Shown here: one piece after another, positions 9,937 to 17,512 of the stretch
How the letters are laid out: each line of letters opens with the position of its first letter
Numbering within the stretch: the stretch's first letter is position 1
DNA from: Alphaproteobacteria bacterium
GTDB lineage: Bacteria; Pseudomonadota; Alphaproteobacteria; UBA11136
Assembly: GCA_016776635.1 (NCBI GenBank)
Contig: JADHSZ010000029.1
Coordinates: 1 to 33,577, forward strand
DNA: 33,577 nucleotides
Direction: 5' to 3'
The notes under the pieces: model-generated
Told to the model about the DNA's origin: nothing
Database searches by the model: none
Seen by the model: the letters and a program-made list of their open reading frames with translations, nothing else
Made by a program: the position numbers and the translations under genes

Positions 9937-10569
9937 TCAGGATCGCGGCGGCGTTAATGTGGGAGGAGTGACCGGCTGTCCGGTGACCATTTCGAGGAAA
10001 TTTCCGAGCAGCCGGTGGCCGTTTTCGGTGGCGATGCTTTCGGGGTGGAACTGGACCCCGTGAATGGGCAGTTCCTTATGGGCCAGACCCATGATCAGGC
10101 CATCATCGGACTGGGCGGTGACTTCCAGACAATCGGGCAGGCTTTCCCGCTCCACGATCAGGGAATGATAACGGGTGGCGGTAAAGGGGTCGGGAAGGTC
10201 CTTGAGCACGCTTTTCCCGGCGTGGGAGATGTCGCTCACCTTGCCGTGCATGGGGGCCGGCGCCCGCACCACCTTGCCGCCGAAGGCCTGGCCGATGGCC
10301 TGATGGCCGAGACAAACACCAAGCAGGGGCGTGACGCCCCCAGCGGCGGAAACGTCAGCGGCGTTCTTGGTGATAAGGTCGAGACAGATTCCCGATCGGT
10401 CGGGATCACAGGGGCCGGGAGAAATAACAATCCCCTGCGCGCCCAGGGCCAGGGCCTCGTCGGCGGTGAGGGCGTCATTGCGTTTCACCACCACTTCGGC
10501 GCCCATCTCGCCCAGATAATGGACAAGGTTGTAGGTAAAGCTGTCGTAATTGTCGATTAACAGAAACAT
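9937..10569 (-). CDS. trpG: Anthranilate synthase glutamine amidotransferase subunit
   Basis: Releases ammonia from glutamine and passes it to TrpE for anthranilate synthesis. It is a class I glutamine amidotransferase of 210 residues with the triad Cys86 (LLGVCLGHQ), His175 and Glu177 (QFHPES). The N-terminus [19 protein letters not shown] is typical of TrpG/PabA. It heads the trpGDC-moaC-moeA operon. Its usual partner trpE is not adjacent but lies 2.3 kb upstream, across two genes on the other strand. A dual TrpG/PabA role is possible, since no pabA is in view. Confidence 0.95.
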   Translation of the reverse strand: MFLLIDNYDSFTYNLVHYLGEMGAEVVVKRNDALTADEALALGAQGIVISPGPCDPDRSGICLDLITKNAADVSAAGGVTPLLGVCLGHQAIGQAFGGKVVRAPAPMHGKVSDISHAGKSVLKDLPDPFTATRYHSLIVERESLPDCLEVTAQSDDGLIMGLAHKELPIHGVQFHPESIATENGHRLLGNFLEMVTGQPVTPPTLTPPRS

Positions 10570-10615
10570 TTCATGGAGTTAGAGAAGTTTCGGGGAGGCA
10601 GCATGCCATCAGGGT

Positions 10616-10645
10616 CTTATATCAGGTGGCGGGAGAAGATGAAAA
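10616..10645 (-). promoter_or_regulatory. Putative promoter of trpGDC-moaC-moeA
   Basis: On the minus strand: -35 TTTTCA (10640-10645), 18-base spacer, extended -10 TGATATAAG (10616-10624). The predicted start would give a leader of roughly 40 bases before trpG. A promoter is required here because the upstream gene runs in the opposite direction. No leader peptide with Trp codons was seen. Confidence 0.5.
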
Positions 10646-10673
10646 GCGCCCAAATATCTGGCCCCCTGGTTCC

Positions 10674-10700
10674 TTGACCCCCTCTGGACTTGACTCCCTC
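10674..10700 (+). repeat. Short direct repeat before the deacetylase gene
   Basis: TTGACCCCCTC (10674-10684) is repeated as TTGACTCCCTC (10690-10700), one mismatch, period 16 bases. The second copy overlaps a small hairpin (TCCCTC/GAGGGA, 10695-10711) just before ATG 10726. It could be an operator or part of the promoter between divergent trpG and the deacetylase gene. No role can be assigned. Confidence 0.4.
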
Positions 10701-10725
10701 CGGGTGAGGGAATCCAAATAGCCCC

Positions 10726-11994
10726 ATGAAGCGGTTCTCCTGGATGCCGGCCCTTTCCGAGGTCCGCGCGATTCTCACCAAATTCAATCTGGCTAAATTC
10801 AATCTGGGCCGGATCAAACAGTACCGGCTGCCCCTGACCTTAGGCGCGGCCACCCTGCTTGGCGGGATTGGCCTGGGGATGATCCTGGGGCTCTTGGACC
10901 GTGCTCCTGGTGACGACCGGAGCGGCGAGCGGGCGCGGCCGTCGCCCCCGGCTCCGGTTACGGCCCCTCTTAGCGAGGAGGAACCCCGCCGCCGCCTCAC
11001 CATCACGCCCCTTCCCACCGAGGAAGAGACCCTTGAAAAGATGGCGTCCCAGGGCTTCACCCTGGAGGAACCGGACGGTGACCCTCCGGTGGAGAGCACG
11101 GAGTTCGGTGAAGCGATCTATGTGGAGCCGCCGCCGTTTACGCCTCCCAGTGATGAATCAAGCGAGGGATCAAAGGCCGAACAGACCCGGCAACTGGCTG
11201 TGGTGGCGCGGCCGCCGGCTCTCGATGACGTGGATGGGAAAGCAGTCACACCGGCCTGGCTGCGTCATGCGGTGGCGGTTCCGGGGCTGGGGCCGGATAG
11301 GGGAGAAGACCACCGGCCTTTAATCGCCATCGTGGTGGATGATCTCGGGATGAACCGCCACAGGACCGCCCAGACCACGGCCCTGACGCCGCCTTTGACC
11401 CTGGCCTTTTTGCCTTATGCGAATGACCTCAAGCGGCAAACCGATTCGGCGCGCAAGGCCGGGCACGAACTTCTCGTCCATGTGCCCATGGAGCCCCTTA
11501 ATGGGGCTTACGATCCCGGACCCAAGGCGCTGATGACGGGGATGAAGGACAAGGAAATCAATCGCCTCCTCGACTGGGATCTTGCCCGTTTCGAGGGGTT
11601 CGTGGGACTCAACAACCATATGGGCAGCAAGTTCACCGCCCACCGCGAGGGCATGGAGACGGTGATGAAGGCATTGCGCAAGCGCGGGCTTCTCTACCTC
11701 GATTCCCGGACCACGGGCGCCACCAAGGGTCTGGAACTGGCGCGCGAACTGAATGTGCCCCATGCCGTTCGCAATGTGTTTCTGGATAACGAAGTTTCCG
11801 TGGAAGCCATTCGCTCGCGTCTCGCCGATCTTGAGGACGTGGCGCGCCGCCAGGGCTTTGCCGTGGGCATTTGTCACCCCCACCGGGCGACCCTGGAAGC
11901 CTTGGCGGAATGGATCGCTACCGTGGATCAACGGGGATTCGCCCTGGTGCCCTTGAGCGCCATCGTCCGCCGCCGCATGGAATTGGCGGGCTAG
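10726..11994 (+). CDS. Divergent polysaccharide deacetylase family protein (YibQ/DUF610 type)
   Basis: Probable periplasmic, membrane-anchored carbohydrate esterase-like protein; the substrate of this family is not settled. The 422-residue protein has a cytoplasmic basic N-terminus, one membrane segment (about residues 37-57), a Pro/Glu-rich low-complexity linker (about 60-170) and a C-terminal catalytic-like domain (about 200-422). In that domain the family landmarks are visible: IAIVVDDLG (Asp205-Asp206), HVPMEP (His252), LNNHMGS, LYLDSRTT and ICHPHRAT. A strong Shine-Dalgarno is not seen. In many relatives the gene sits beside envC/ctpA murein genes; here it is alone with an unknown membrane protein, inside the trp locus. 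Family assignment is secure; function is inferred. Confidence 0.88.
   Translation: MKRFSWMPALSEVRAILTKFNLAKFNLGRIKQYRLPLTLGAATLLGGIGLGMILGLLDRAPGDDRSGERARPSPPAPVTAPLSEEEPRRRLTITPLPTEEETLEKMASQGFTLEEPDGDPPVESTEFGEAIYVEPPPFTPPSDESSEGSKAEQTRQLAVVARPPALDDVDGKAVTPAWLRHAVAVPGLGPDRGEDHRPLIAIVVDDLGMNRHRTAQTTALTPPLTLAFLPYANDLKRQTDSARKAGHELLVHVPMEPLNGAYDPGPKALMTGMKDKEINRLLDWDLARFEGFVGLNNHMGSKFTAHREGMETVMKALRKRGLLYLDSRTTGATKGLELARELNVPHAVRNVFLDNEVSVEAIRSRLADLEDVARRQGFAVGICHPHRATLEALAEWIATVDQRGFALVPLSAIVRRRMELAG
10780..10809 (+). repeat. 15-base tandem duplication inside the deacetylase gene
   Basis: Two in-frame copies of AAATTCAATCTGGcT encode the repeated NLAKFNLG-like segment just before the membrane anchor. 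It keeps the frame, so it only lengthens the cytoplasmic tail by five residues. Confidence 0.6.
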
Positions 11995-12012
11995 TTCGTT
12001 TCTTCCACTGGG

Positions 12013-12030
12013 CCGTATCTTGAGATACGG
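12013..12030. repeat. Palindrome CCGTATCTTGAGATACGG
   Basis: Perfect 8-base arms around TG, 18 bases after the deacetylase stop. A smaller palindrome, ATGTAAATACAT, follows at 12035-12046. There is no T-run after the stem, so it is not a textbook terminator; it may be a factor-independent pause/stabilising hairpin or an operator in front of the next gene's promoter. Confidence 0.55.
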
Positions 12031-12064
12031 AAATATGTAAATACATAATCTTGCTTACTATTTC

Positions 12065-12094
12065 TTGACAGTATCGCTCTATATGGGATGTAAG
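12065..12094 (+). promoter_or_regulatory. Putative promoter of the 235-residue membrane protein gene
   Basis: Consensus -35 TTGACA (12065-12070), 18-base spacer, -10 TGTAAG (12089-12094, four of six). It lies in an AT-rich spacer and would give a leader of about 60 bases before ATG 12160. It lies 20 bases downstream of the second of two palindromes. Confidence 0.5.
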
Positions 12095-12159
12095 AGCCCG
12101 GTCTTTTCTTAATTCCATCACGTTTTCTCCCGATTCCAGCACAAGGCACGGTCTGAAAC

Positions 12160-12867
12160 ATGAAGCGTTGGGGCGATCTCCATTGGATTATCTGGCTGGC
12201 ATTGCCGATTGCGGGCTTTGCCGCCATCTGCGTTTTCGCGGCCCTCGATCCGACGGGGTATCTGGAGGTTTTCGAGGGCGATCTTGCCGCCTTCGAGCTC
12301 AGCGTCGCCACGATTCCCATCATCGCCGCCGCCCTGGCCTTTCATACCCTTACCTATCCCGCCGTGCGCTCGGAACTGCGTCTGGCATTCTGGATCACAA
12401 CGGTGGCTATGATCGCCCTGGGTTTGGCTTGCGTGGATACGGGATGGGGGCGGGATGTGCTCGAGCTTTCCTTCCCCGAGTGGTGGCCGGGCGAGGATGA
12501 GGCTCCCGGCGCGGTAGCGGAAGAAAACCCCATGAAGGAAGCCGTCCGCGCCCTGATGTCGGCGGTAGTGGTGTTCTGCGCCCTGCTGTTCCCCTTCCTC
12601 AGCTGGGCCATGCCCTATCGGGAAGGGGTGTTTTCCCTATTCCGTCTGATCTGGCCCACCTATATCGGAATTCCGGTGGCGCTTCTGGCCATGCTGAGCC
12701 GCCTTCCCAGGGGACTCGCCGAGGCCAATATGGAGGTCATGGAATCCGACGGCCTTCATCACAGCGAGGTGGGGGAGATGTTCATCTACGTCTATCTCTT
12801 CCTCTACGTGCTGTCGCTGCATCACCGCCTCAACCACATGCAGCGGGAATATTCCGCCGCCATTTAG
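12160..12867 (+). CDS. Unrecognised multi-pass membrane protein
   Basis: I do not recognise this 235-residue protein. It shows about five hydrophobic segments (roughly residues 8-29, 44-64, 75-94, 130-152 and 160-182), with a last amphipathic or membrane stretch near 205-222. Between the third and fourth segments is an acidic, Pro/Trp-containing loop (SFPEWWPGEDEAPG). After the fifth is a soluble stretch with MEVMESDGLHHSEVG, then YVLSLHHRLNHMQREY near the end; the clustered His and Glu residues there could bind a metal or a cofactor, but that is speculation. Codon use resembles the neighbouring genes, so it is a real gene. It probably has its own promoter and is convergent with trpE. Confidence 0.8.
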   Translation: MKRWGDLHWIIWLALPIAGFAAICVFAALDPTGYLEVFEGDLAAFELSVATIPIIAAALAFHTLTYPAVRSELRLAFWITTVAMIALGLACVDTGWGRDVLELSFPEWWPGEDEAPGAVAEENPMKEAVRALMSAVVVFCALLFPFLSWAMPYREGVFSLFRLIWPTYIGIPVALLAMLSRLPRGLAEANMEVMESDGLHHSEVGEMFIYVYLFLYVLSLHHRLNHMQREYSAAI

Positions 12868-12895
12868 GGCGGTTTCCGGAGATTCACGGAGAGGA

Positions 12896-12909
12896 GGGCG
12901 ATTGCGCCC
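12896..12909. terminator. Small hairpin between convergent genes
   Basis: GGGCG-ATTG-CGCCC stem-loop in the 51-base gap between the membrane protein gene and the end of trpE. It could serve either strand as a weak terminator, but no T-run follows on either side. Confidence 0.3.
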
Positions 12910-12918
12910 GAGCGGGTG

Positions 12919-14436
12919 CTAGTCCTTGCGGGGGGTAAGCTGCCTGGCTTCTTCGGCGGCGCGGATCAGGGCGCGGGCCTTGTTACAGGTTTCCTGGTAT
13001 TCGGCCTCGGGGTCGCTGTCGGCGACCACGCCGCCCCCGGCCTGTACATACATGACGCCGTCCTTTACCACCGCCGTGCGCAGGGCGATGCAGGTGTCTA
13101 TATGGCCGTCACAGGAAAAATACCCCACCGTGCCGCCGTAAATCCCGCGCCGCGCCTGTTCCAGTTCATCGATAATTTCCATGGCCCGCACCTTGGGCGC
13201 ACCGCTGACGGTACCGGCGGGAAACCCGGCGATCAGGGCGTCCACCACGTCGTGGCTGGGGTCTATCTCGCCCTCCACGTTGGAAACGATATGCATCACA
13301 TGGGAATAATATTCGATCACCATCTGCTCGGTGACGTGGACGCTGCCCACCTTGGCCACCCGTCCCACATCGTTGCGGCCCAGGTCCAACAGCATCAGAT
13401 GTTCCGCCAGTTCCTTGGGGTCTGCCAGAAGATCCTCGGCCAGAGCCTTGTCTTCGGCCGCATCCTTGCCACGGGGGCGGGTTCCGGCGATAGGACGAAT
13501 GGTGACCACGTCCTCGCGCAGGCGCACCAGGATTTCCGGGCTCGACCCCACCACCGCGAAGCCCTCGAACTGGAAGCAAAAGAGGAAAGGCGATGGGTTC
13601 AACCGGCGCAGCGCGCGATAGAGAAGAAACGGCGACAGATCGAAGGGCACCGAGAATCGCTGCGACGGCACCACCTGAAAGATATCTCCGGCGCGGATAT
13701 ACTCCTTCGCCTTCTCCACAATGGCGTGGTACTGCTCGCGGGTGGTGTTGGATTCGGGCTGTGGCGGCGGTTCTCCCGTATCGGGGCCGAGATGCCGGGC
13801 TTCCTGATCCGTTGACAGCTCGCCGCTCAGTCCGGCGATGATGTCCTCAATTCGCTGCCCGGCCTGGGCGTAGGCTTCCTCGGCGCTTGCCTCATTAGGC
13901 CAGACCGGCGTAATGACGAAAACACTGTCCTCGATATTGTCGAAGACCGCCATCACCGTGGGCCGCAGATACATGGCGTCGGGCACATCCAGCCGCTCCG
14001 AGTTGCTGTCGGGCAGGGATTCCATCTCGCGCACCATGTCGTATCCCATATAGCCGAACAGCCCCGCCGCCATGGGCGGCAGCCCATCGGGAATTTCAAT
14101 CCGGCATTCGGCGATCAGGGCGCGCAGGGACTCTATGCCTGTTTCGGCGCAGGGCTCGAAAACATCGGCTGCGTTCAGGGCGTTGCGGTTGATCTCGGCC
14201 TTGGCGCCGATACAGCGCCAGACAAGGTCGGGATTGAGGCCGATAGCGGAATAACGTCCGCGATGAGAGCCGCCCTCTACCGATTCAAGAAGGAAGCTGT
14301 TGGCTCTGTCGCCGGCCAGTTTCATCATGGCCGAGACCGGAGTTTCCAGATCGGCGGCCAGCAAAGCCCAGACAAGCTGTGGCCGGTTTGCCGCGTAGGT
14401 TTTTTCGAAGCTCTGGAAATCCGGAGAGGGGTTCAT
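12919..14436 (-). CDS. trpE: Anthranilate synthase component I
   Basis: Makes anthranilate from chorismate with ammonia supplied by TrpG. The 505-residue protein carries the N-terminal feedback site LLES (residues 49-52, SFLLESVEGG), where tryptophan binds, so it should be feedback-inhibited. The C-terminal chorismate-binding domain shows IAGTRPRG, LDLGRNDVGRV, HIVSNVEGE, GFPAGTVSGAPKVRAMEI and RGIYGGTVGYFS. The frame is open to 14472, but ATG 14436 (MNPSPDF) fits family alignments and has AAGG upstream. It follows ppiD after 39 bases and is thus probably expressed from the ppiD promoter. The next trp gene, trpG, is separated by two plus-strand genes. Confidence 0.97.
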   Translation of the reverse strand: MNPSPDFQSFEKTYAANRPQLVWALLAADLETPVSAMMKLAGDRANSFLLESVEGGSHRGRYSAIGLNPDLVWRCIGAKAEINRNALNAADVFEPCAETGIESLRALIAECRIEIPDGLPPMAAGLFGYMGYDMVREMESLPDSNSERLDVPDAMYLRPTVMAVFDNIEDSVFVITPVWPNEASAEEAYAQAGQRIEDIIAGLSGELSTDQEARHLGPDTGEPPPQPESNTTREQYHAIVEKAKEYIRAGDIFQVVPSQRFSVPFDLSPFLLYRALRRLNPSPFLFCFQFEGFAVVGSSPEILVRLREDVVTIRPIAGTRPRGKDAAEDKALAEDLLADPKELAEHLMLLDLGRNDVGRVAKVGSVHVTEQMVIEYYSHVMHIVSNVEGEIDPSHDVVDALIAGFPAGTVSGAPKVRAMEIIDELEQARRGIYGGTVGYFSCDGHIDTCIALRTAVVKDGVMYVQAGGGVVADSDPEAEYQETCNKARALIRAAEEARQLTPRKD

Positions 14437-14452
14437 TGAGTCCGGCCTTAGC

Positions 14453-14469
14453 CCCTGGCATGGCCAGGG
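14453..14469 (-). repeat. Hairpin in the ppiD-trpE junction
   Basis: CCCTGGC-loop-GCCAGGG, a 7-base perfect GC-rich stem, fills most of the 39-base gap between ppiD and trpE and ends about 17 bases before the trpE start. No T-run follows. It could be a processing or pausing site tuning trpE relative to ppiD. Confidence 0.45.
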
Positions 14470-14475
14470 CAAGCT

Positions 14476-16359
14476 CTAGAGGGAGTCATCGAGCGCCCGT
14501 TTGTTGACGGAAATCTTGTAGTGCTGTCTTAACTGATAGGCGAACTGGTTGATCAGGTCGCTGCCCATGGAGCCCATGAGAGAGTCCTGCATTTGCTGGC
14601 TTTCCTCATCGTTGCTGGCGGTGTCGCCGGACTCGATGCTGGCGACCCGGGCGACGACGAACCCATCACTGGTTTCCGCCATGCCCACATGACCGACCCC
14701 GGAGGCGAAGATTTCCTGAGTCAGCTCCGGCGGGATGGTATTGGTGCCTTCACGGGTAAAGGGCTCCGAGGTTTCCACTTCCAGGCCCAGATCCCCGGCC
14801 ACCACGGTGATGTCCTCGCCGGCCTTGACCTTGTCGGCGATGAGGCTGGCCTGTGCCTTGGCGCTCTGCTTCTGCTGTTCCTGGCGCCAGGTATCCACCA
14901 CTTTGTCATAGGCCTTCGCTAGGGGCATCAGGCCAGGCGGCGTGACCTTATCCACGCGCAGAACGTAAAAGCCGTCCTCCTCGGTTTCCACAAGGTCGGC
15001 CTGTTCGCCTTCACGCGTTTTGAATACGTTGTTTGTGAATTTCTCACCCGGCAGACCGGCGATGGCTTCGCCCTCGGCGTTCTTTCCGGTGGCGTCGATG
15101 GCTTCCAGACGCGTCACCTTGAGATTAAGATTATCGGCCACCGTCTCCAGCGAGGCGCCGCCGGCGAATTCGTCTTCCACCTGCTTGATGATCTCATAGA
15201 GGGCGTCCAGCGCTTCCTCGGCGGCAAGCTCCTCCCTGATCCCCTCCTTGACCTCCTCGAAAGAGCGGATGTTTTCTTCCTCGACGCCGGTGACGTGGAT
15301 AATATGCCAGCCGAAGGGAGACTTCATCGGCGCGCTGACGGCGCCTTTCCCCAGGGCAAAGACATCCTCGACGATTTCATCTGGCAGGTCCTCGCGCAGG
15401 TTCCAGTCGAGGTTGAGGGTTTGCGCCTCTCTTCCCGTGATCTCCTTGGCCATGTCGAGGAATTTTCGGCCCTTGTTTTCTTCCTTGGCCAGGGTTTCGG
15501 CGGCGCGCTTGATGTCTTCCTCGTTCTCGAGATGAATCTGCTCGAGGCGCCGCCGCGGCGGGGTGGAATAGCCGTCGATGCGGTCTTCATAGGTTTGCGC
15601 CAAGACCTCATCGGCAATGGAAATCTTGTCCGCCAGATCCTTGGCCGCAAGATTGATCATAGTCACCGAGCGGTATGCGGGGGACTGAAAGCTGTCCGGG
15701 TGTTCCTCGTAATAGGCCCGGACCAGCGCCTCTTCGGGGGAGTCGAAACCGGGAATCTCGGCGGCCTTGATGAGAATCCGGTCAACGGCCCGCTTTTCCC
15801 AGCGGTAAATCGTCAGCGGTCTGAGCATGGTCTCGGGCAGCGCGACGCCAATCTCGATGGAATCGATAAGCTGTATGCGCGACAGTTCGCGGCGCAGCGA
15901 GGTGACGTAGGATTCCTCGCTATAGCCGTTCTCGATCAGGTTGCGCCGGAACAGAAATTCGCTGAATCTGTTGTCTTCGTCCTTGAATTCCTTGGTGCTG
16001 AGAATTCTGTCCCGCACAAGTTCGTTGCTGACCGACAGTCCCATGTCAGCCGCGGCGGCATCGAACAAAGAGCGTTCAATCAAATTATCCAGGGTGCCGT
16101 CCACCAGCCCCATGCCGCGCAGTTGCTCGTCGGTCAATTCCATGCCAATGGCCTTGCTCAGTCCCTGAACCTGACGATTGAGTTGGGTGCTGAACTCTCT
16201 TGCGCGGATTTCTATATCGCCGACGCTGGCGATGACCACGTCCTGGCCGGGGCCACGGAAAATATCACCTATTCCCCAAACAGCGAAGCTGAGGACGAGA
16301 ACGGCGAAGAGAATTTTGACAACCCAGGAACTGGCTTTGGAGCGGAGTATGGTGAGCAT
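14476..16359 (-). CDS. ppiD: PpiD/SurA-like peptidyl-prolyl isomerase, membrane-anchored periplasmic foldase
   Basis: Helps proteins fold after export across the inner membrane. The 627-residue protein has a short cytoplasmic start, one membrane helix (about residues 13-33, WVVKILFAVLVLSFAVWGIG), a SurA_N/PpiD chaperone region (about 35-170) and a parvulin-type rotamase domain (about 265-365) with the conserved MKSPFGWHIIHV. A second, weaker helical/rotamase-like part follows to the C-terminus. Length and layout agree with PpiD (E. coli 623). In Alphaproteobacteria this gene commonly sits directly before trpE, as here. It is divergent from tpiA across 268 bases. Its exact catalytic activity is uncertain, since many PpiD parvulin domains are inactive. 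Confidence 0.92.
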   Translation of the reverse strand: MLTILRSKASSWVVKILFAVLVLSFAVWGIGDIFRGPGQDVVIASVGDIEIRAREFSTQLNRQVQGLSKAIGMELTDEQLRGMGLVDGTLDNLIERSLFDAAAADMGLSVSNELVRDRILSTKEFKDEDNRFSEFLFRRNLIENGYSEESYVTSLRRELSRIQLIDSIEIGVALPETMLRPLTIYRWEKRAVDRILIKAAEIPGFDSPEEALVRAYYEEHPDSFQSPAYRSVTMINLAAKDLADKISIADEVLAQTYEDRIDGYSTPPRRRLEQIHLENEEDIKRAAETLAKEENKGRKFLDMAKEITGREAQTLNLDWNLREDLPDEIVEDVFALGKGAVSAPMKSPFGWHIIHVTGVEEENIRSFEEVKEGIREELAAEEALDALYEIIKQVEDEFAGGASLETVADNLNLKVTRLEAIDATGKNAEGEAIAGLPGEKFTNNVFKTREGEQADLVETEEDGFYVLRVDKVTPPGLMPLAKAYDKVVDTWRQEQQKQSAKAQASLIADKVKAGEDITVVAGDLGLEVETSEPFTREGTNTIPPELTQEIFASGVGHVGMAETSDGFVVARVASIESGDTASNDEESQQMQDSLMGSMGSDLINQFAYQLRQHYKISVNKRALDDSL

Positions 16360-16396
16360 AGGCGGACACTTATCTCAAATGTTGTGGCGGGATTAC

Positions 16397-16438
16397 GTTC
16401 TGTTTGCAGAACAGCCCCGTAAAGGTCAAGACCTTGAC
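16397..16438. repeat. Two palindromes upstream of ppiD
   Basis: GTTCTG-TTTG-CAGAAC (16397-16412) and GTCAAG-AC-CTTGAC (16425-16438) are perfect inverted repeats with 6-base arms, 38 and 66 bases before the ppiD start. They look like binding sites of dimeric regulators or leader hairpins. The first has GTTC/GAAC halves but in inverted order with an 8-base spacing, unlike the LexA direct repeat. Confidence 0.5.
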
Positions 16439-16517
16439 GGAGAACCTTAAAAACGGGCGGCATCATAGAAGTGACGGCAGGCCCCCGCAACAGGCGATTA
16501 ACCCGGATTCCCCATGG

Positions 16518-16555
16518 CCGCCATATTGGCGGAGGTGGCAACACTTCCACCGCCA
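16518..16555 (+). promoter_or_regulatory. Competing hairpins in the tpiA upstream region
   Basis: Hairpin A pairs CCGCCA (16518-16523) with TGGCGG (16527-16532). Hairpin B pairs that same TGGCGG plus TGG (16536-16538) with CCACCGCCA (16547-16555), leaving a three-base bulge. Both cannot form at once. It lies 73-110 bases before the tpiA start. This resembles attenuator logic but no T-run or known riboswitch fold was seen. Confidence 0.35.
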
Positions 16556-16627
16556 TGGTAAGAGCGTGGTAACGGGGCCTGAGTTTCATGGCCGTACAGT
16601 GACGCAAGCGGGAAAGGAGTTGGGGTA

Positions 16628-17386
16628 ATGGAAGAAAGACGGCCCCTGATCGCCGGAAACTGGAAGATGCACGGGCTGCACCGGGAAGGGGTGGCGCTGG
16701 CGGCCGCGGTGGCGGAAAAAGCCGCTTCCCATCACGGCCACCTCCATCTCGATCTTCTTGTCTGTCCCCCGGCCACCTTGTTGCGCGAGATTTCCGAGAC
16801 CTTGGCCGAAAGCGTCATCGCCGTGGGCGGCCAGGACTGTCACGCGCTGGAAAGCGGCGCCCATACCGGCGATGTGAGTGCCGCCATGCTCAAGGATGCG
16901 GGCTGTTCCCATGTGATCGTCGGCCATTCCGAGCGCCGCGCCGATCACGGTGAAAACAGCGACCAGGTCAGGGCCAAGGCCACTGCCGCCCACGCCTGTG
17001 GCTTGACCGTTGTCATCTGTATCGGCGAAACCCGGGAACAACGCGACCGCGGCGAGGCCATGGATATTGTCGGTTCCCAGCTTGCGGGCTCTCTTCCCGA
17101 CGGGGCCAATGCGGAGAATACGGTAATCGCCTACGAGCCGGTCTGGGCCATCGGCACCGGACTTGTGGCGACGGTGGCGGATGTGGCCGAGGTCCATGCC
17201 GGGGTGCGCGCCGGTCTGGCCAAGGCGCTCTCCGATTCCGACGCCATGCGTATTCTCTACGGCGGTTCGGTGAAACCGGGAAACGCGGCGGAGCTGATGG
17301 AACTGAAAGATGTGGACGGAGCCCTTGTGGGCGGCGCCAGCCTCAAGGCGGAAGATTTCTGGGCCATCGCCGAAACCTGTCTCTAG
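16628..17386 (+). CDS. tpiA: Triosephosphate isomerase
   Basis: Interconverts dihydroxyacetone phosphate and glyceraldehyde 3-phosphate in the cytoplasm. The 252-residue TIM barrel has all catalytic residues: Asn11/Lys13 (AGNWKMHG), His100 (VGHSERR) and Glu170 ([11 protein letters not shown], with flexible loop 6), plus the phosphate-binding [17 protein letters not shown] precedes ATG 16628 at a good distance. It opens a plus-strand run of tpiA, secG, pyrG, kdsA and eno. Confidence 0.98.
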   Translation: MEERRPLIAGNWKMHGLHREGVALAAAVAEKAASHHGHLHLDLLVCPPATLLREISETLAESVIAVGGQDCHALESGAHTGDVSAAMLKDAGCSHVIVGHSERRADHGENSDQVRAKATAAHACGLTVVICIGETREQRDRGEAMDIVGSQLAGSLPDGANAENTVIAYEPVWAIGTGLVATVADVAEVHAGVRAGLAKALSDSDAMRILYGGSVKPGNAAELMELKDVDGALVGGASLKAEDFWAIAETCL

Positions 17387-17512
17387 CCACCACCGCCGGT
17401 GAAAAGCCTTTCTGTGGAAAAGTGTCTGGCTTTAACGGACGTTAGCCATTAAAAAGCCTGCAATGAAATTCCCATCGGCGAAAGCCACACCCGAAACCAA
17501 AGGCTCATCCCC

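Noticed and set aside
16397..16412. GTTCTGTTTGCAGAAC as a LexA box
   Set aside because: The halves are inverted with 8 bases between them; the alphaproteobacterial box is a direct repeat with 7.
16360..16627. tRNA or other known RNA gene in the ppiD-tpiA gap
   Set aside because: No cloverleaf or TTCGA-type T-loop could be placed; only short hairpins were seen.
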